This document shows positions 16,322 to 24,173 of a stretch of 24,173 nucleotides of DNA, one piece after another. The position numbers and the translations under genes were made by a program. Origin of the DNA: FW021-bin31 sp964478125. Lineage in GTDB: Bacteria; Bacteroidota; Bacteroidia; Chitinophagales; Chitinophagaceae. Position 1 is the first letter of the stretch; the number at the start of each line of letters is the position of its first letter. The stretch is from NCBI GenBank assembly GCA_964478125.1, contig CAYZGR010000046.1, positions 1 to 24,173 on the forward strand, in the 5' to 3' direction. The notes beneath the pieces were generated by a model, which searched no databases, had not been told where the DNA came from, and saw only the letters and a program-made list of their open reading frames with translations.

Positions 16322-17596
16322 TTATTCCAGTATTTTTTCCATGCCCACGCTTCTGGAGCCTTTGATTAAGACGGCGGTTCGTTCGTAGGATTGTTTTTGA
16401 AACCACTCCCTAGCCTCTTGTACGGTAGGGAAATAGAGAAAAGGGTGTTTTATTTTGCCGAAATCTCCCCCTACCAGTATGACATCTTTCCAGGGAAAGG
16501 ATCGGATAAATTCAATTAATTGTTGATGTTCTGCAAGGCTGTCCTGTCCGAGTTCCATCATGGCGCCCAGAAAGAGGCTTTTTTTGTCTCCGGGCCTTTC
16601 TGCAAAATCTGCTATGGCTGCCTGCATACTGGAAGGATTGGCATTATAAGCATCCAAAATAAAAGTATTGCTTCCCTTTTGGACCACCTGAGAACGTGCA
16701 TTGTGCGGATCATACCGGCTAATGGCCTTACGAATATTTTCTTCACCCACTCTAAAATATTTCCCGACGGCCGCGGCGGCCAGGATATTATACAAGTTGT
16801 AGGCGCCTGCCAGATGGGTGGTTATTTCCTGACCATAGTTGAGCTTTACCTTTAGATAAGGAGATTTTTGTACGACTTTTCCATGAGTGGGGACAGTAGC
16901 TGAAGTTCCATACCAATGTACCTCGGCCATACCCTGGGTCATTTCTCTGAAATACGGAAAGTCTGCACAGGCAAAGGCGGTACCCCCGGAACTTCTGAGA
17001 AAGTCGAATAATTCTCCTTTCCCTTTTCGTACGCCTTCAATACCTCCAAAGCCTTCCAGATGAGCCTTACCAATATTGGTGATCAGTCCGTGAGTAGGGC
17101 GGGCTATTTCACAATAGCTCTCAATCTCTTTTTGATGATTGGCGCCCATTTCAATAAGCGCTATTTTCACATCAGGCTTTATACGCAATAAGGTGAGCGG
17201 GATACCGATATGATTATTCAGATTTCCTTCGGTGGCATAAGTGGGAAAGACCGTATTTAAAACTGCATGCAGGAGCTCTTTTGTCGTGGTTTTTCCGTTG
17301 GAGCCGGTGATGGCGACAAGGGGTATGGAAAGTTGATCCCTGTGATAAGCAGCCAGCCGTTGGAGTGTCTTTAACACATCTGGTACAAGCAACATGCGCT
17401 CGTCGGTCTGAAATTCAGGATCATCTATTATGGCATAAGCCGCTCCCTTTTCCAGGGCCTGTCGCGCAAAGGTGTTTCCGTTAAAATGAGGGCCCTTTAG
17501 TGCGAAGAAAAGGGCATCTTTCTGGATCTTACGCGTATCCGTCTGAACGAGCGGATGCTGCAGATAAATAGAATAAAGCCGGGCTATCGTAAGCAT
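16322..17596 (-). CDS. murF: UDP-N-acetylmuramoyl-tripeptide--D-alanyl-D-alanine ligase
   Basis: A 424-residue cytoplasmic Mur ligase that adds D-Ala-D-Ala to the UDP-MurNAc-tripeptide using ATP, the last soluble step of peptidoglycan precursor synthesis. The ATP-binding loop ITGSNGKTTTKE is at about 96-107. It is followed by EGNLNNHIGIPLTLL, then LIEMGANHQKEIE and LITNIGKAHLEGFGG, all typical of MurF. The C-terminal domain contains LDAYNANPSSMQAAI and FLGAMMELGQDSLAEH. I chose the ATG at 17596 (MLTIARLYSI) because it begins 7 bp after the gldJ stop. The longer frame to 17653 would overlap gldJ by 50 bp and add an unlikely Pro-rich leader. Close spacing suggests co-transcription with gldJ. 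Confidence 0.95.
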   Translation of the reverse strand: MLTIARLYSIYLQHPLVQTDTRKIQKDALFFALKGPHFNGNTFARQALEKGAAYAIIDDPEFQTDERMLLVPDVLKTLQRLAAYHRDQLSIPLVAITGSNGKTTTKELLHAVLNTVFPTYATEGNLNNHIGIPLTLLRIKPDVKIALIEMGANHQKEIESYCEIARPTHGLITNIGKAHLEGFGGIEGVRKGKGELFDFLRSSGGTAFACADFPYFREMTQGMAEVHWYGTSATVPTHGKVVQKSPYLKVKLNYGQEITTHLAGAYNLYNILAAAAVGKYFRVGEENIRKAISRYDPHNARSQVVQKGSNTFILDAYNANPSSMQAAIADFAERPGDKKSLFLGAMMELGQDSLAEHQQLIEFIRSFPWKDVILVGGDFGKIKHPFLYFPTVQEAREWFQKQSYERTAVLIKGSRSVGMEKILE

Positions 17597-17603
17597 TATG
17601 ACC

Positions 17604-19163
17604 TTAACGTTTGGCTCTGGGGGTACGGAAGTAGTTTCCGGTTTTGAAGCCATTTCCCTGCTGGCTGCCTACGCGATCCATGGCACAACGGAAGCCGACG
17701 GTATTGCTGGATCTATCCTGTTGCATAAAACGACGGGTTCCGGGAGAGAGCCAATAGGGCATGTCATTCCATGAACCGCCCTTGATCACGCGGCTGCTGT
17801 CATTTATCAGTGTGCTGACGCCATAGGCATAAGTTACATTGGATGCGGAGTCCCCGTCAAGGTAGTTACGCAGGTCTGCCCTCATATAATTCCAGTGTTT
17901 AGAGGCGATAGAGTCGGGCTCCAGTTCGGTAACAATATGTCCTAGGCTGTCTATCTCGGGTTGTCCATACTGGTCCGTCTTTATATCCCGATATACATTT
18001 CCCCGGTAGGGATTGAAGTCGTCAACCTCAAGGGGGTTCATGCGGCGATATACGTCCGAAACCCATTCACTCACATTGCCTGCCATATTATATATGCCAA
18101 AGGCATTAGGGTAGAAGGATTTCACAGGGCCCGGAATGGATGCCCGGTCATTAAGCCCTCCTGCGATCCCCATATTATCACCGGAACCGATCTTAAAGTT
18201 AGCCAAAAACTGTCCCTGCCAGGCTCCACGTCTTGGATCGCGCAATCCGGTCGGATTGATGGCCCAGGGATATACCTGATGGTTCATCACAAGGTTTTCT
18301 CCCACTTTTCCTTCCTTATGGGAAGGATCCGGATTTTGTCCCACATAGGCAAGGGCTGCATATTCCCATTCTGCTTCCGTAGGCAGACGGTAGTCCGGAA
18401 GAAGGATGCCATCCGAAAAGCGGATACGCCTGGGACTGCCATCGGGATTTTTATAAGGCGTTTTACTGGACTGCATTTTTTTGCCCGGTGTACCGTCATA
18501 AAGCCCAAACAGGTACGATTTGGTGTCAAAATTTTGTTCTCCCTGCTGGTTATTGATATCGGCCGGGGATAAAATACCCGCCTTGATCAACAGCATTTCA
18601 TTGACGCGGTCGGACCTCCATTTACAATATTTATTAGCTTGTTCCCAGGTGACTCCTACTACAGGGAAATTATTATAGGCGGGATGGCGGAAATAATACT
18701 CCACGAGAGGTTCATTGTAAGCCAGTTGACTCCTCCACGCTAGTGTATCCGGGAGGGCATCTTTATAGACTTGTGGATAAATATCTCCAAAGATCCGGCT
18801 TAGCCAATAGGTGTATTCGCGGTAATTCACGTTGGAAACCTCTGTTTCGTCAATATAAAAGGAGGAAACGGTCACACGATGCGGTATATTGTTCCAATCG
18901 CCCATGACATCCTGTTCGGTGGCGCCCATTAAGAAAGTACCGCCCTGTACAAACACCAGCCCCGGCCCGGTCTTCTGTTCTGCGTTTTTTGGAACGTAAA
19001 AGCCCCCCCATTTAGGGTCGTTATAATTCCACCCGGTAGCAGAGGATTTGTCATAATGTTTCTTGAAAAGACTGCAAGAACTTATCATGAGAACCCCCAA
19101 TACGAGCAAAAAAGAACCTTTCAGACGGCTAAAACTTATCATTTGATATACTTTGTTCGTCAT
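17604..19163 (-). CDS. gldJ: Gliding motility/type IX secretion lipoprotein GldJ
   Basis: A 519-residue lipoprotein (512 if the second Met at 19142 is used). The signal sequence ends at Cys30 (VLMISSC). A formylglycine-generating-enzyme-like (SUMF) fold fills the rest: PGLVFVQGGTFLMGATEQDV at about 67-86, HRVTVSSFYIDETEVSNVNY, FPVVGVTWEQANKYCKWRSD, LPTEAEWEYAALAYVG, NMAGNVSEWVSDVYRR and VIKGGSWNDMPYW. The N-terminal GWNYNDPKWGGF, the DVMGDWNNIPH stretch and the LPDTLAW motif are those of GldJ rather than GldK/PorK. The protein is an outer-membrane lipoprotein, needed in gliding species for stable type IX secretion and motility complexes; a true sulfatase-modifying role is not expected. It is divergent from porV across 174 bp. 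Confidence 0.92.
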   Translation of the reverse strand: MTNKVYQMISFSRLKGSFLLVLGVLMISSCSLFKKHYDKSSATGWNYNDPKWGGFYVPKNAEQKTGPGLVFVQGGTFLMGATEQDVMGDWNNIPHRVTVSSFYIDETEVSNVNYREYTYWLSRIFGDIYPQVYKDALPDTLAWRSQLAYNEPLVEYYFRHPAYNNFPVVGVTWEQANKYCKWRSDRVNEMLLIKAGILSPADINNQQGEQNFDTKSYLFGLYDGTPGKKMQSSKTPYKNPDGSPRRIRFSDGILLPDYRLPTEAEWEYAALAYVGQNPDPSHKEGKVGENLVMNHQVYPWAINPTGLRDPRRGAWQGQFLANFKIGSGDNMGIAGGLNDRASIPGPVKSFYPNAFGIYNMAGNVSEWVSDVYRRMNPLEVDDFNPYRGNVYRDIKTDQYGQPEIDSLGHIVTELEPDSIASKHWNYMRADLRNYLDGDSASNVTYAYGVSTLINDSSRVIKGGSWNDMPYWLSPGTRRFMQQDRSSNTVGFRCAMDRVGSQQGNGFKTGNYFRTPRAKR

Positions 19164-19174
19164 TATACTAAACG

Positions 19175-19182
19175 CAAATGTA
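19175..19182 (-). promoter_or_regulatory. Possible -7 element for gldJ
   Basis: The minus strand reads TACATTTG, an exact TAnnTTTG match. The nearest TTTG (19211 down to 19208) is 25 nt away, longer than the usual 19-21. A start 6-7 nt downstream would lie near 19168, leaving almost no leader before the ATG at 19163. This slightly favours the second Met at 19142 as the true start. Confidence 0.3.
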
Positions 19183-19337
19183 ATTTTATTTATTTTATCT
19201 GGCGCTCCAAAAGTAGGAATTTAATTGTTCCTACTGGTAGAAATGGCAATTTTTTATATTTTTGGCAATAATATAGACTTATCTATCGTTTTTAGGTCTC
19301 TTTTACTCTTGTGTTTTAAAGGGCTATTATTGATTAT

Positions 19338-20528
19338 ATGAACAGTACCTTAAAGTATTTTCTTTTTACGACTTTGGCTGTTGGCTTTGCCCGTCCCGGA
19401 TGGGCCCAGGGACCAATAGATAATACGAATACGAATATTGATGGACGGGTGAATACCATCACTACCGCGGTTCCCTTTCTTCGAATTTCCCCGGATGCAA
19501 GGAGCGGCGCTATGGGAGATGCGGGCCTTGCCCTCTCTCCCGATGCCAATGCAACCTATTGGAACCTGTCTAAACTGCCCTTTGCAAAAGAGGATGCCGG
19601 CGTTTCTATTACCTATACGCCCTGGCTGAAGGAGCTCGTAAACGATGTTTTTCTTGCTTATCTGAGTGGCTATAAGCAATTGGATAATACACAGGCTATC
19701 GGGGCTTCCTTACGATATTTTGATCTGGGAAATATACAATTCAGGAACATGGTGGGAGAAGACCAGGGAACTTTCCATCCGCGCGAGTTCTCCTTTGACG
19801 CGGGTTATGCCAGAAAGCTTTCGGAAAACTGGTCTATGGGTATTGCCTTGCGTTATATATATTCTAACCTGGCTTCCGGTACTTCCCGCGGGTCCGTGAC
19901 TTTTAAACCGGGGCAGGCCGTTTCAGGAGATATTTCTGCATTCTATACCCGTAAAATAAATTATGACAGGGATAAAAGCGGAACCTGGAATTTTGGAGTG
20001 GCTATTACGAATGTGGGTTCCAAAATAGCTTATTCTAATGATCAGCAGTACAAAAACTTTATACCTACCAACTTGGGTCTTGGAGGTGCTTATACTTATC
20101 AATTCGATACCTATAATAAGATCACTTTTGCCTTGGATATTAATAAGCTCCTGGTACCTACTCCGGATACGCTGGATGAGAACCACAACAACATTTTTGA
20201 CTACAAGGAAAAAACGGTAATCGGTGGAATCTTTGGTTCTTTTTCGGATGCCCCGGGCGGGTTGAGCGAAGAGTTGAATGAACTTATCTATTCTATAGGA
20301 GTGGAATATTGGTATAACAATATATTTGCCGTACGCGCCGGATATTTTAACGAAAATAAGCACAAAGGGGATCGGAAGTTCTTTACCCTTGGACTGGGGC
20401 TAAAATATCAGATCTTCGGGATCAATTTTTCTTACCTGGTGCCCTCCGGCAGCGGACCACAGCGGAATCCGCTTTCCAACACCCTCCGCTTTTCTCTGTT
20501 ATTTGATCTGGGCAATAATAACCGCTAA
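19338..20528 (+). CDS. porV: Type IX secretion system outer-membrane protein PorV
   Basis: A 396-residue FadL-like beta-barrel protein with signal peptide (about 1-24, ending GWAQ). The family start VPFLRISPDARSGAMGDAGLA is at about 45-65, followed by NATYWNLSKLPFA, ITYTPWLKELVNDVFLAYLS, and the tail LVPSGSGPQRNPLSNTLRFS. PorV (also called LptO) receives substrates from the Sov/SprA channel and delivers them to the PorU sortase-like peptidase; no porU is present in this window. No complete primary-sigma promoter is found; TACTCTTG at 19304-19311 is a one-mismatch -7 candidate. The ispF gene follows after 11 bp, so the two share a transcript. Confidence 0.95.
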   Translation: MNSTLKYFLFTTLAVGFARPGWAQGPIDNTNTNIDGRVNTITTAVPFLRISPDARSGAMGDAGLALSPDANATYWNLSKLPFAKEDAGVSITYTPWLKELVNDVFLAYLSGYKQLDNTQAIGASLRYFDLGNIQFRNMVGEDQGTFHPREFSFDAGYARKLSENWSMGIALRYIYSNLASGTSRGSVTFKPGQAVSGDISAFYTRKINYDRDKSGTWNFGVAITNVGSKIAYSNDQQYKNFIPTNLGLGGAYTYQFDTYNKITFALDINKLLVPTPDTLDENHNNIFDYKEKTVIGGIFGSFSDAPGGLSEELNELIYSIGVEYWYNNIFAVRAGYFNENKHKGDRKFFTLGLGLKYQIFGINFSYLVPSGSGPQRNPLSNTLRFSLLFDLGNNNR

Positions 20529-20539
20529 ATATACAGTCT

Positions 20540-21040
20540 ATGGCTTCTTTCCGAATGGGATACGGGATTGATTTTCATCAATTGGCTGAAGGAAGAAAGC
20601 TGATGATCGGCGGGATAGAGATCCCTTTTGAAAAAGGAGGCGTGGGCCATAGTGATGCCGATGTCCTGCTTCACGCGCTTTGCGATGCTTTATTGGGTGC
20701 GTTGGCGCTGGGAGATATAGGGACTCATTTTCCGGATACGGATGCGGCTTTCAAAGATATCGATAGCAAGATCCTATTGGAGCAGACGTATTCGCTGATA
20801 AAGCGGGAAAACTTCAAACTGGTCAATCTGGATAGCTCGGTATGTTTGCAGGAGCCTAAATTAAAGCCTTATATTCCCGAGATCAGAAAGACCATGGCAG
20901 ACCTGCTGGATGTTGCCATCTCCCGGATCTCTGTAAAAGCTACTACTACTGAAAGAATGGGATACGTAGGCAGGGGAGAAGGGATAGAGGCGCATGCTGT
21001 GGTACTGCTTGAGCGGATAGATGAACAGACTTTTTTATGA
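20540..21040 (+). CDS. ispF: 2-C-methyl-D-erythritol 2,4-cyclodiphosphate synthase
   Basis: A 166-residue cytoplasmic enzyme of the MEP pathway, which makes isoprenoid precursors. It cyclises 4-diphosphocytidyl-methylerythritol 2-phosphate, releasing CMP. The metal ligands are visible as Asp11 and His13 in GYGIDFHQL and His45 in GHSDADVLLHAL. Next comes ALGDIGTHFPDTD, and near the C-terminus ATTTERMGYVGRGEGIEAHA closes the trimer active site. Length is normal for the family (about 160). Its position 11 bp behind porV looks like chance operon membership rather than shared function. Confidence 0.97.
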   Translation: MASFRMGYGIDFHQLAEGRKLMIGGIEIPFEKGGVGHSDADVLLHALCDALLGALALGDIGTHFPDTDAAFKDIDSKILLEQTYSLIKRENFKLVNLDSSVCLQEPKLKPYIPEIRKTMADLLDVAISRISVKATTTERMGYVGRGEGIEAHAVVLLERIDEQTFL

Positions 21041-21080
21041 TGCTGTCTTTTGTATTTGGTAGATCTAAAACCAGACTGTA

Positions 21081-23045
21081 ATGAAACGATTTTCTATTCT
21101 TTTTTTCCTTGTTCTTCTTTTTTTGTCCGGGTCTCTTATCACAAACGGTCAATCCGGTTATCGTCCTTATCAAGCCTTTGCTCCTTTATTTTACCCCCAT
21201 GACGGGAATCGTTTCAGGAGTGCAAATGGCGCCCCGGGGGCGGACTATTGGCAAAATCAGGCAGATTATAGTGTGAAGGTCCTATTTGATACCGCCGCAA
21301 AACGGATCAGCGGTCAGGTGCTGATCACCTATACCAATAACAGTCCGGATGATCTGAGTAACTTATGGCTACAGCTTGTACAGAATATTGACCGTGCTGA
21401 TTCACGGGCCGTACGGATGCGGACCCCGGGGCTGCCTGAAAACGATAAAGGATTTCATCTGCATACCGTGCAATTGATCGATGGAGGAAAAAAGGAGGAG
21501 GTTTCTTATATAGTAGATGGTACGCTTATGCAGATCCGGCTTCCGGAAAAATTGAAAGGAGGTGGGGGAAGATTACAATTGAGAATACAATATGATTATA
21601 TCCTGCAAGAGTCGAGTGTCGGAGGACGCTCGGGTTATCTGGATACTAAAAACGGAAGGATATATGAAGTATCCTATTGGTATCCGAGAATGTGCGTGTT
21701 TGATGATCTGAATGGCTGGAATACTTTGCCTTTTCTGGGAAATGAATTCTATCTCGATTATGGAAATATTGACTACAGCATTACCTTGCCGGCAGGAATG
21801 CTGGTGGCAGGCTGTGGAACCTTGGATAATCCGGAGGAGGTCTTGACGGCAAAAGAGAGGACCTTACTGAAAAAGGCCCGGCAATCTGATAAAACCATTA
21901 TGGTCAGAGGAGAAAAAGACTTGTCTGCATCAGCGACAAAACCGTCTGCTAATGGACGGCTTACCTGGCATTTTCATATGGATGATACTCGTGATGTGGC
22001 CTGGGCGGCATCCGAAGCTTTTCTTTGGGATGCTGCAAAAATGGATTTACCCCGGGGAAAGGAAGGGTTGGCCATGAGCTTTTACCCGATAGAGAGTGCA
22101 GGCGACAGCATGCATGGCAGAGGAACCGAATATTTGAAGGCTTCTGTGGAAATTTTTTCAAAGCATTGGTACCCTTATCCTTATCCGGTGGCTATAAACG
22201 TGGCGGGAAAGGTGGGAGGGATGGAGTTTCCCGGCCTGGCTATGGATTGGTGGAAGTCAAAAAATAAATCCTTGTTTGCCCTTATTTCTCATGAAATCGG
22301 ACATTCCTGGTATCCGATGGTGGTGGGCAGTAATGAACGCAGGTTTGCCTGGATGGATGAAGGCTTCAATACCTTTATTGACGTGCTGGCTCAGGCGGAA
22401 TTTAATAACGGGGAATATGCCCCAAAACGAGACGGGGAATATGCCCCTAAGGGCGGAAATCCTGCAGAAGAAATCCTTCCTTTCATTACGAACAAGGAGA
22501 TTCCGCCGATTGTATCGGCATCCGATGGGATTGAAAGGCAATACCTACATCCACTGGAATATTTTAAGACCGCTTTTGGATTAATTCTGCTCCGCAATGT
22601 GATTCTGGGACAGGAGCGTTTCGATTATGCTTTTCAGCAATATACGGCAGACTGGGCTTATAAGCATCCTTCTCCCTGGGATTTCTTCAGGGAAATAGAA
22701 AGCAAGACAGGAGCAGATCTGGATTGGTTTTGGCGCGGATGGTTTTTGAATAACTGGAAGTTGGATCAGGCCGTAAAAGAAGTGAAATACGTAGACAATG
22801 ATCCTGTCAAAGGAGCGAGGGTCACCATTGAAAATTTGGGTAAAATGCCCATGCCGGTTTTAGTGAAAATAACCGAAGTTGACGGGCGGTCCCGAGACCT
22901 GAAGTTGCCTGTGCAAATTTGGGAAGCAAGCGGAACGGCTTCTTTCAAGGTGCCTACAACCCATACGATTAAAAGTGTTGTTTTGGATCCGGATAAGCAA
23001 CTACCGGATGTGGACCGGCGTAATAACAGCTGGTTGGCCCCATAA
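21081..23045 (+). CDS. M1-family zinc metallopeptidase, exported
   Basis: A 654-residue aminopeptidase-type enzyme. The N-terminal hydrophobic signal (about 5-22) indicates export. The zinc site is HEIGH at 404-408 with the third ligand Glu427 in WMDEGFN, the HExxH-x18-E arrangement of M1. The upstream substrate loop reads GGMEFPG (379-385), in place of the GAMEN motif of classical aminopeptidases, as in many Bacteroidetes members. A Tyr that could be the catalytic one lies further on (QRYLHP/LEYFKTAFG region, about 485-500). No type IX secretion tail is evident; the protein ends in VDRRNNSWLAP, so it is more likely periplasmic. An 8-residue tandem duplication sits just after the zinc site. 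It follows ispF by 40 bp. Confidence 0.93.
   Translation: MKRFSILFFLVLLFLSGSLITNGQSGYRPYQAFAPLFYPHDGNRFRSANGAPGADYWQNQADYSVKVLFDTAAKRISGQVLITYTNNSPDDLSNLWLQLVQNIDRADSRAVRMRTPGLPENDKGFHLHTVQLIDGGKKEEVSYIVDGTLMQIRLPEKLKGGGGRLQLRIQYDYILQESSVGGRSGYLDTKNGRIYEVSYWYPRMCVFDDLNGWNTLPFLGNEFYLDYGNIDYSITLPAGMLVAGCGTLDNPEEVLTAKERTLLKKARQSDKTIMVRGEKDLSASATKPSANGRLTWHFHMDDTRDVAWAASEAFLWDAAKMDLPRGKEGLAMSFYPIESAGDSMHGRGTEYLKASVEIFSKHWYPYPYPVAINVAGKVGGMEFPGLAMDWWKSKNKSLFALISHEIGHSWYPMVVGSNERRFAWMDEGFNTFIDVLAQAEFNNGEYAPKRDGEYAPKGGNPAEEILPFITNKEIPPIVSASDGIERQYLHPLEYFKTAFGLILLRNVILGQERFDYAFQQYTADWAYKHPSPWDFFREIESKTGADLDWFWRGWFLNNWKLDQAVKEVKYVDNDPVKGARVTIENLGKMPMPVLVKITEVDGRSRDLKLPVQIWEASGTASFKVPTTHTIKSVVLDPDKQLPDVDRRNNSWLAP
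22407..22454 (+). repeat. 24-bp in-frame tandem duplication within the M1 peptidase
   Basis: Two consecutive 8-residue units, NGEYAPKR and DGEYAPKG (residues 443-450 and 451-458). At DNA level the near-palindromic GGGGAATATGCCCC occurs twice, 24 bp apart. The unit is in frame, so the protein stays intact. It lies 16 residues after the third zinc ligand. Confidence 0.9.
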
Positions 23046-23121
23046 TCTGAAGATCCTAATTTTATTAAAATAGAGAAATCTGTATCTTGAATGCTTTTCA
23101 ACAAATCCTAAATTTTCGACA

Positions 23122-23970
23122 ATGATTAAATACCTCGCTTCCTTGATCTCTATGAGCCTTTTATTTATCGGCTGTACGCAGAAAACTGATTTTTCGGGCA
23201 ACTGGATCACGCTGTTTAACGGGAAAGATTTGAAGAACTGGGATATAAAAATAGCCGGTTATCCTTTAAATGATAATTTTGGGAATACCTTTCGCGTGGA
23301 AGACGGCTTGTTGAAAGTATCTTATGACGGATACGGGGATTCACTTAAAGACCGCTATGGCCACATCTTTTATAAGAAAAAATTCTCTGCTTATCTGTTG
23401 GTCGCCGAATACCGTTTTTATGGAAAGCAGATAGCCGATGGCCCCGGATGGGCTTATCTGAATAACGGCCTCATGCTCCACTGCCAGTCTCCGGAAAGTA
23501 TGACGGTAGCGCAGGATTATCCCATATCGATTGAATGCCAGCTATTGGGGTCGGACAGCCTGGTCACCCGTACCAATGCGAACGTGTGTACTCCCGGAAC
23601 CAATATTGAGATGGATGGAAAATTAATTACGCAACACTGTAATAACTCGGACTCTAAACCCAGTCCCGCATATGAATGGACCCATGTAGAAGCCCTTGTC
23701 CTTGGAGATTCCATTATTAAGCATATAGTAAATATGGATACGGTATTGGTTTACGAACATCCTACTATAGGCGGCGGCTCTGTTCACCATGCGGATCCCC
23801 AGGTGAAGATAGACGGTAAAGCATTAAAAGAAGGATATATTGCTTTGCAGAGTGAGAGTATGCCTACAGAATTTCGTATGGTAAAATTGTATAATCTCGA
23901 ACCTTATGTAAAGGACCCTGAAAAGTTGAAAGCGGCCTTACATTATTTGCAACATAGAAGGGACCAATAA
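23122..23970 (+). CDS. DUF1080 (3-keto-disaccharide hydrolase-type) lipoprotein
   Basis: A 282-residue protein with a clear lipoprotein signal ending at Cys18 (LLFIGC). A concanavalin-like DUF1080 domain fills most of the rest: WITLFNGKDLKNWDIKIAGY at about 31-50, FRVEDGLLKVSYDGYGD, FSAYLLVAEYRFYG, NNGLMLHCQSP, PISIECQLLGS, and the C-terminal GYIALQSESMPTEFRMVKLY. Domains of this family bind or cleave sugars; 3-keto-disaccharide and 3-keto-glucoside hydrolases have been described among them. No catalytic assignment can be made by eye. It follows the M1 gene by 76 bp in the same direction and may be in its operon or have its own start. Confidence 0.88.
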   Translation: MIKYLASLISMSLLFIGCTQKTDFSGNWITLFNGKDLKNWDIKIAGYPLNDNFGNTFRVEDGLLKVSYDGYGDSLKDRYGHIFYKKKFSAYLLVAEYRFYGKQIADGPGWAYLNNGLMLHCQSPESMTVAQDYPISIECQLLGSDSLVTRTNANVCTPGTNIEMDGKLITQHCNNSDSKPSPAYEWTHVEALVLGDSIIKHIVNMDTVLVYEHPTIGGGSVHHADPQVKIDGKALKEGYIALQSESMPTEFRMVKLYNLEPYVKDPEKLKAALHYLQHRRDQ

Positions 23971-24099
23971 AGAAGCTGCAAAGTACAAAGCCGATATCCA
24001 AAACCGTGTATCTTGCTTGTATGAATGTATAATTCGGATCTGGAAGCCGGGCTTAGTAATGAAGTTTGAAAACAATAAAACACGATAGAAAGTAAAAAA

Positions 24100-24173
24100 A
24101 TGGAAATAAACCGTAAAATGAAGGGAGGATACTGTTTTTTTGTCTTCCTTTTTCTGGTGTGCTCATCGTTAAA
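24100..24173 (+). CDS. Start of an exported protein (runs off the window)
   Basis: From the ATG at 24100 the frame reads MEINRKMKGGYCFFVFLFLV and then CSSLK to the window edge. A second Met at 24118 could be the true start, giving a classical short basic N-terminus followed by a hydrophobic signal core. VCSS could be a lipobox-like or signal-peptidase site. Only the signal is visible, so no family can be assigned. It follows the DUF1080 gene by 129 bp on the same strand. Confidence 0.6.
   Translation, partial: MEINRKMKGGYCFFVFLFLVCSSL

Noticed and set aside
17597..17653. Longer MurF start at 17653.
   Set aside because: It would overlap the gldJ coding end by 50 bp and add a Pro-rich leader not expected in MurF; the ATG at 17596 begins 7 bp after the gldJ stop and fits the family N-terminus.

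Overview
The window looks like chromosomal DNA of a Bacteroidetes bacterium, most likely a Chitinophaga-type member of the Sphingobacteriia/Chitinophagia. The evidence is a SusC/SusD pair with its own ECF sigma/FecR regulators, type IX secretion/gliding genes (gldJ, porV), scarce Shine-Dalgarno sites, and promoter motifs of the Bacteroidetes type (TTTG, 19-21 nt, TAnnTTTG). This is inferred from gene families, not from a database match.

Region 1 (1-8005, all minus strand) is an outer-membrane nutrient-uptake locus. In transcription order it has an ECF sigma factor, a FecR anti-sigma factor, a SusC/RagA TonB-dependent receptor with an N-terminal STN signalling domain, a SusD lipoprotein, and the first 68 codons of a Tat-exported, phosphocholine-type phospholipase C. 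The STN domain suggests that ligand binding at SusC signals through FecR to release the sigma factor. The phospholipase suggests a phospholipid or phosphodiester substrate rather than a plain glycan. Just upstream of susC, on the opposite strand, two well-matched promoters point into a hairpin/T6 terminator. They predict a 70-100 nt antisense RNA over the susC leader.

Region 2 (8006-9244) has no intact gene, only short coding-like scraps on both strands. It looks like decayed sequence.

Region 3 (9245-16169) is visibly more AT-rich. It carries a plus-strand efflux operon: a small two-membrane-segment Cys protein, a TolC-type outer-membrane channel, an RND permease and a periplasmic adaptor. 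Two terminator-like hairpins and a non-coding stretch follow, ending at the 3' end of a tRNA-Arg(CCG) gene on the minus strand. The position beside a tRNA 3' end and beside decayed DNA would fit an acquired island, but I found no duplicated attachment site.

Region 4 (16170-24173) is core-like. murF and gldJ are transcribed leftwards. porV, ispF, an M1 metallopeptidase, a DUF1080 lipoprotein and the start of another exported protein run rightwards. gldJ and porV share a 174-bp divergent promoter region, which links two components of the type IX secretion/gliding machinery.

I see no CRISPR array, phage module, intact insertion sequence or obvious new defence system. The most promising unannotated element is the predicted antisense RNA at susC.
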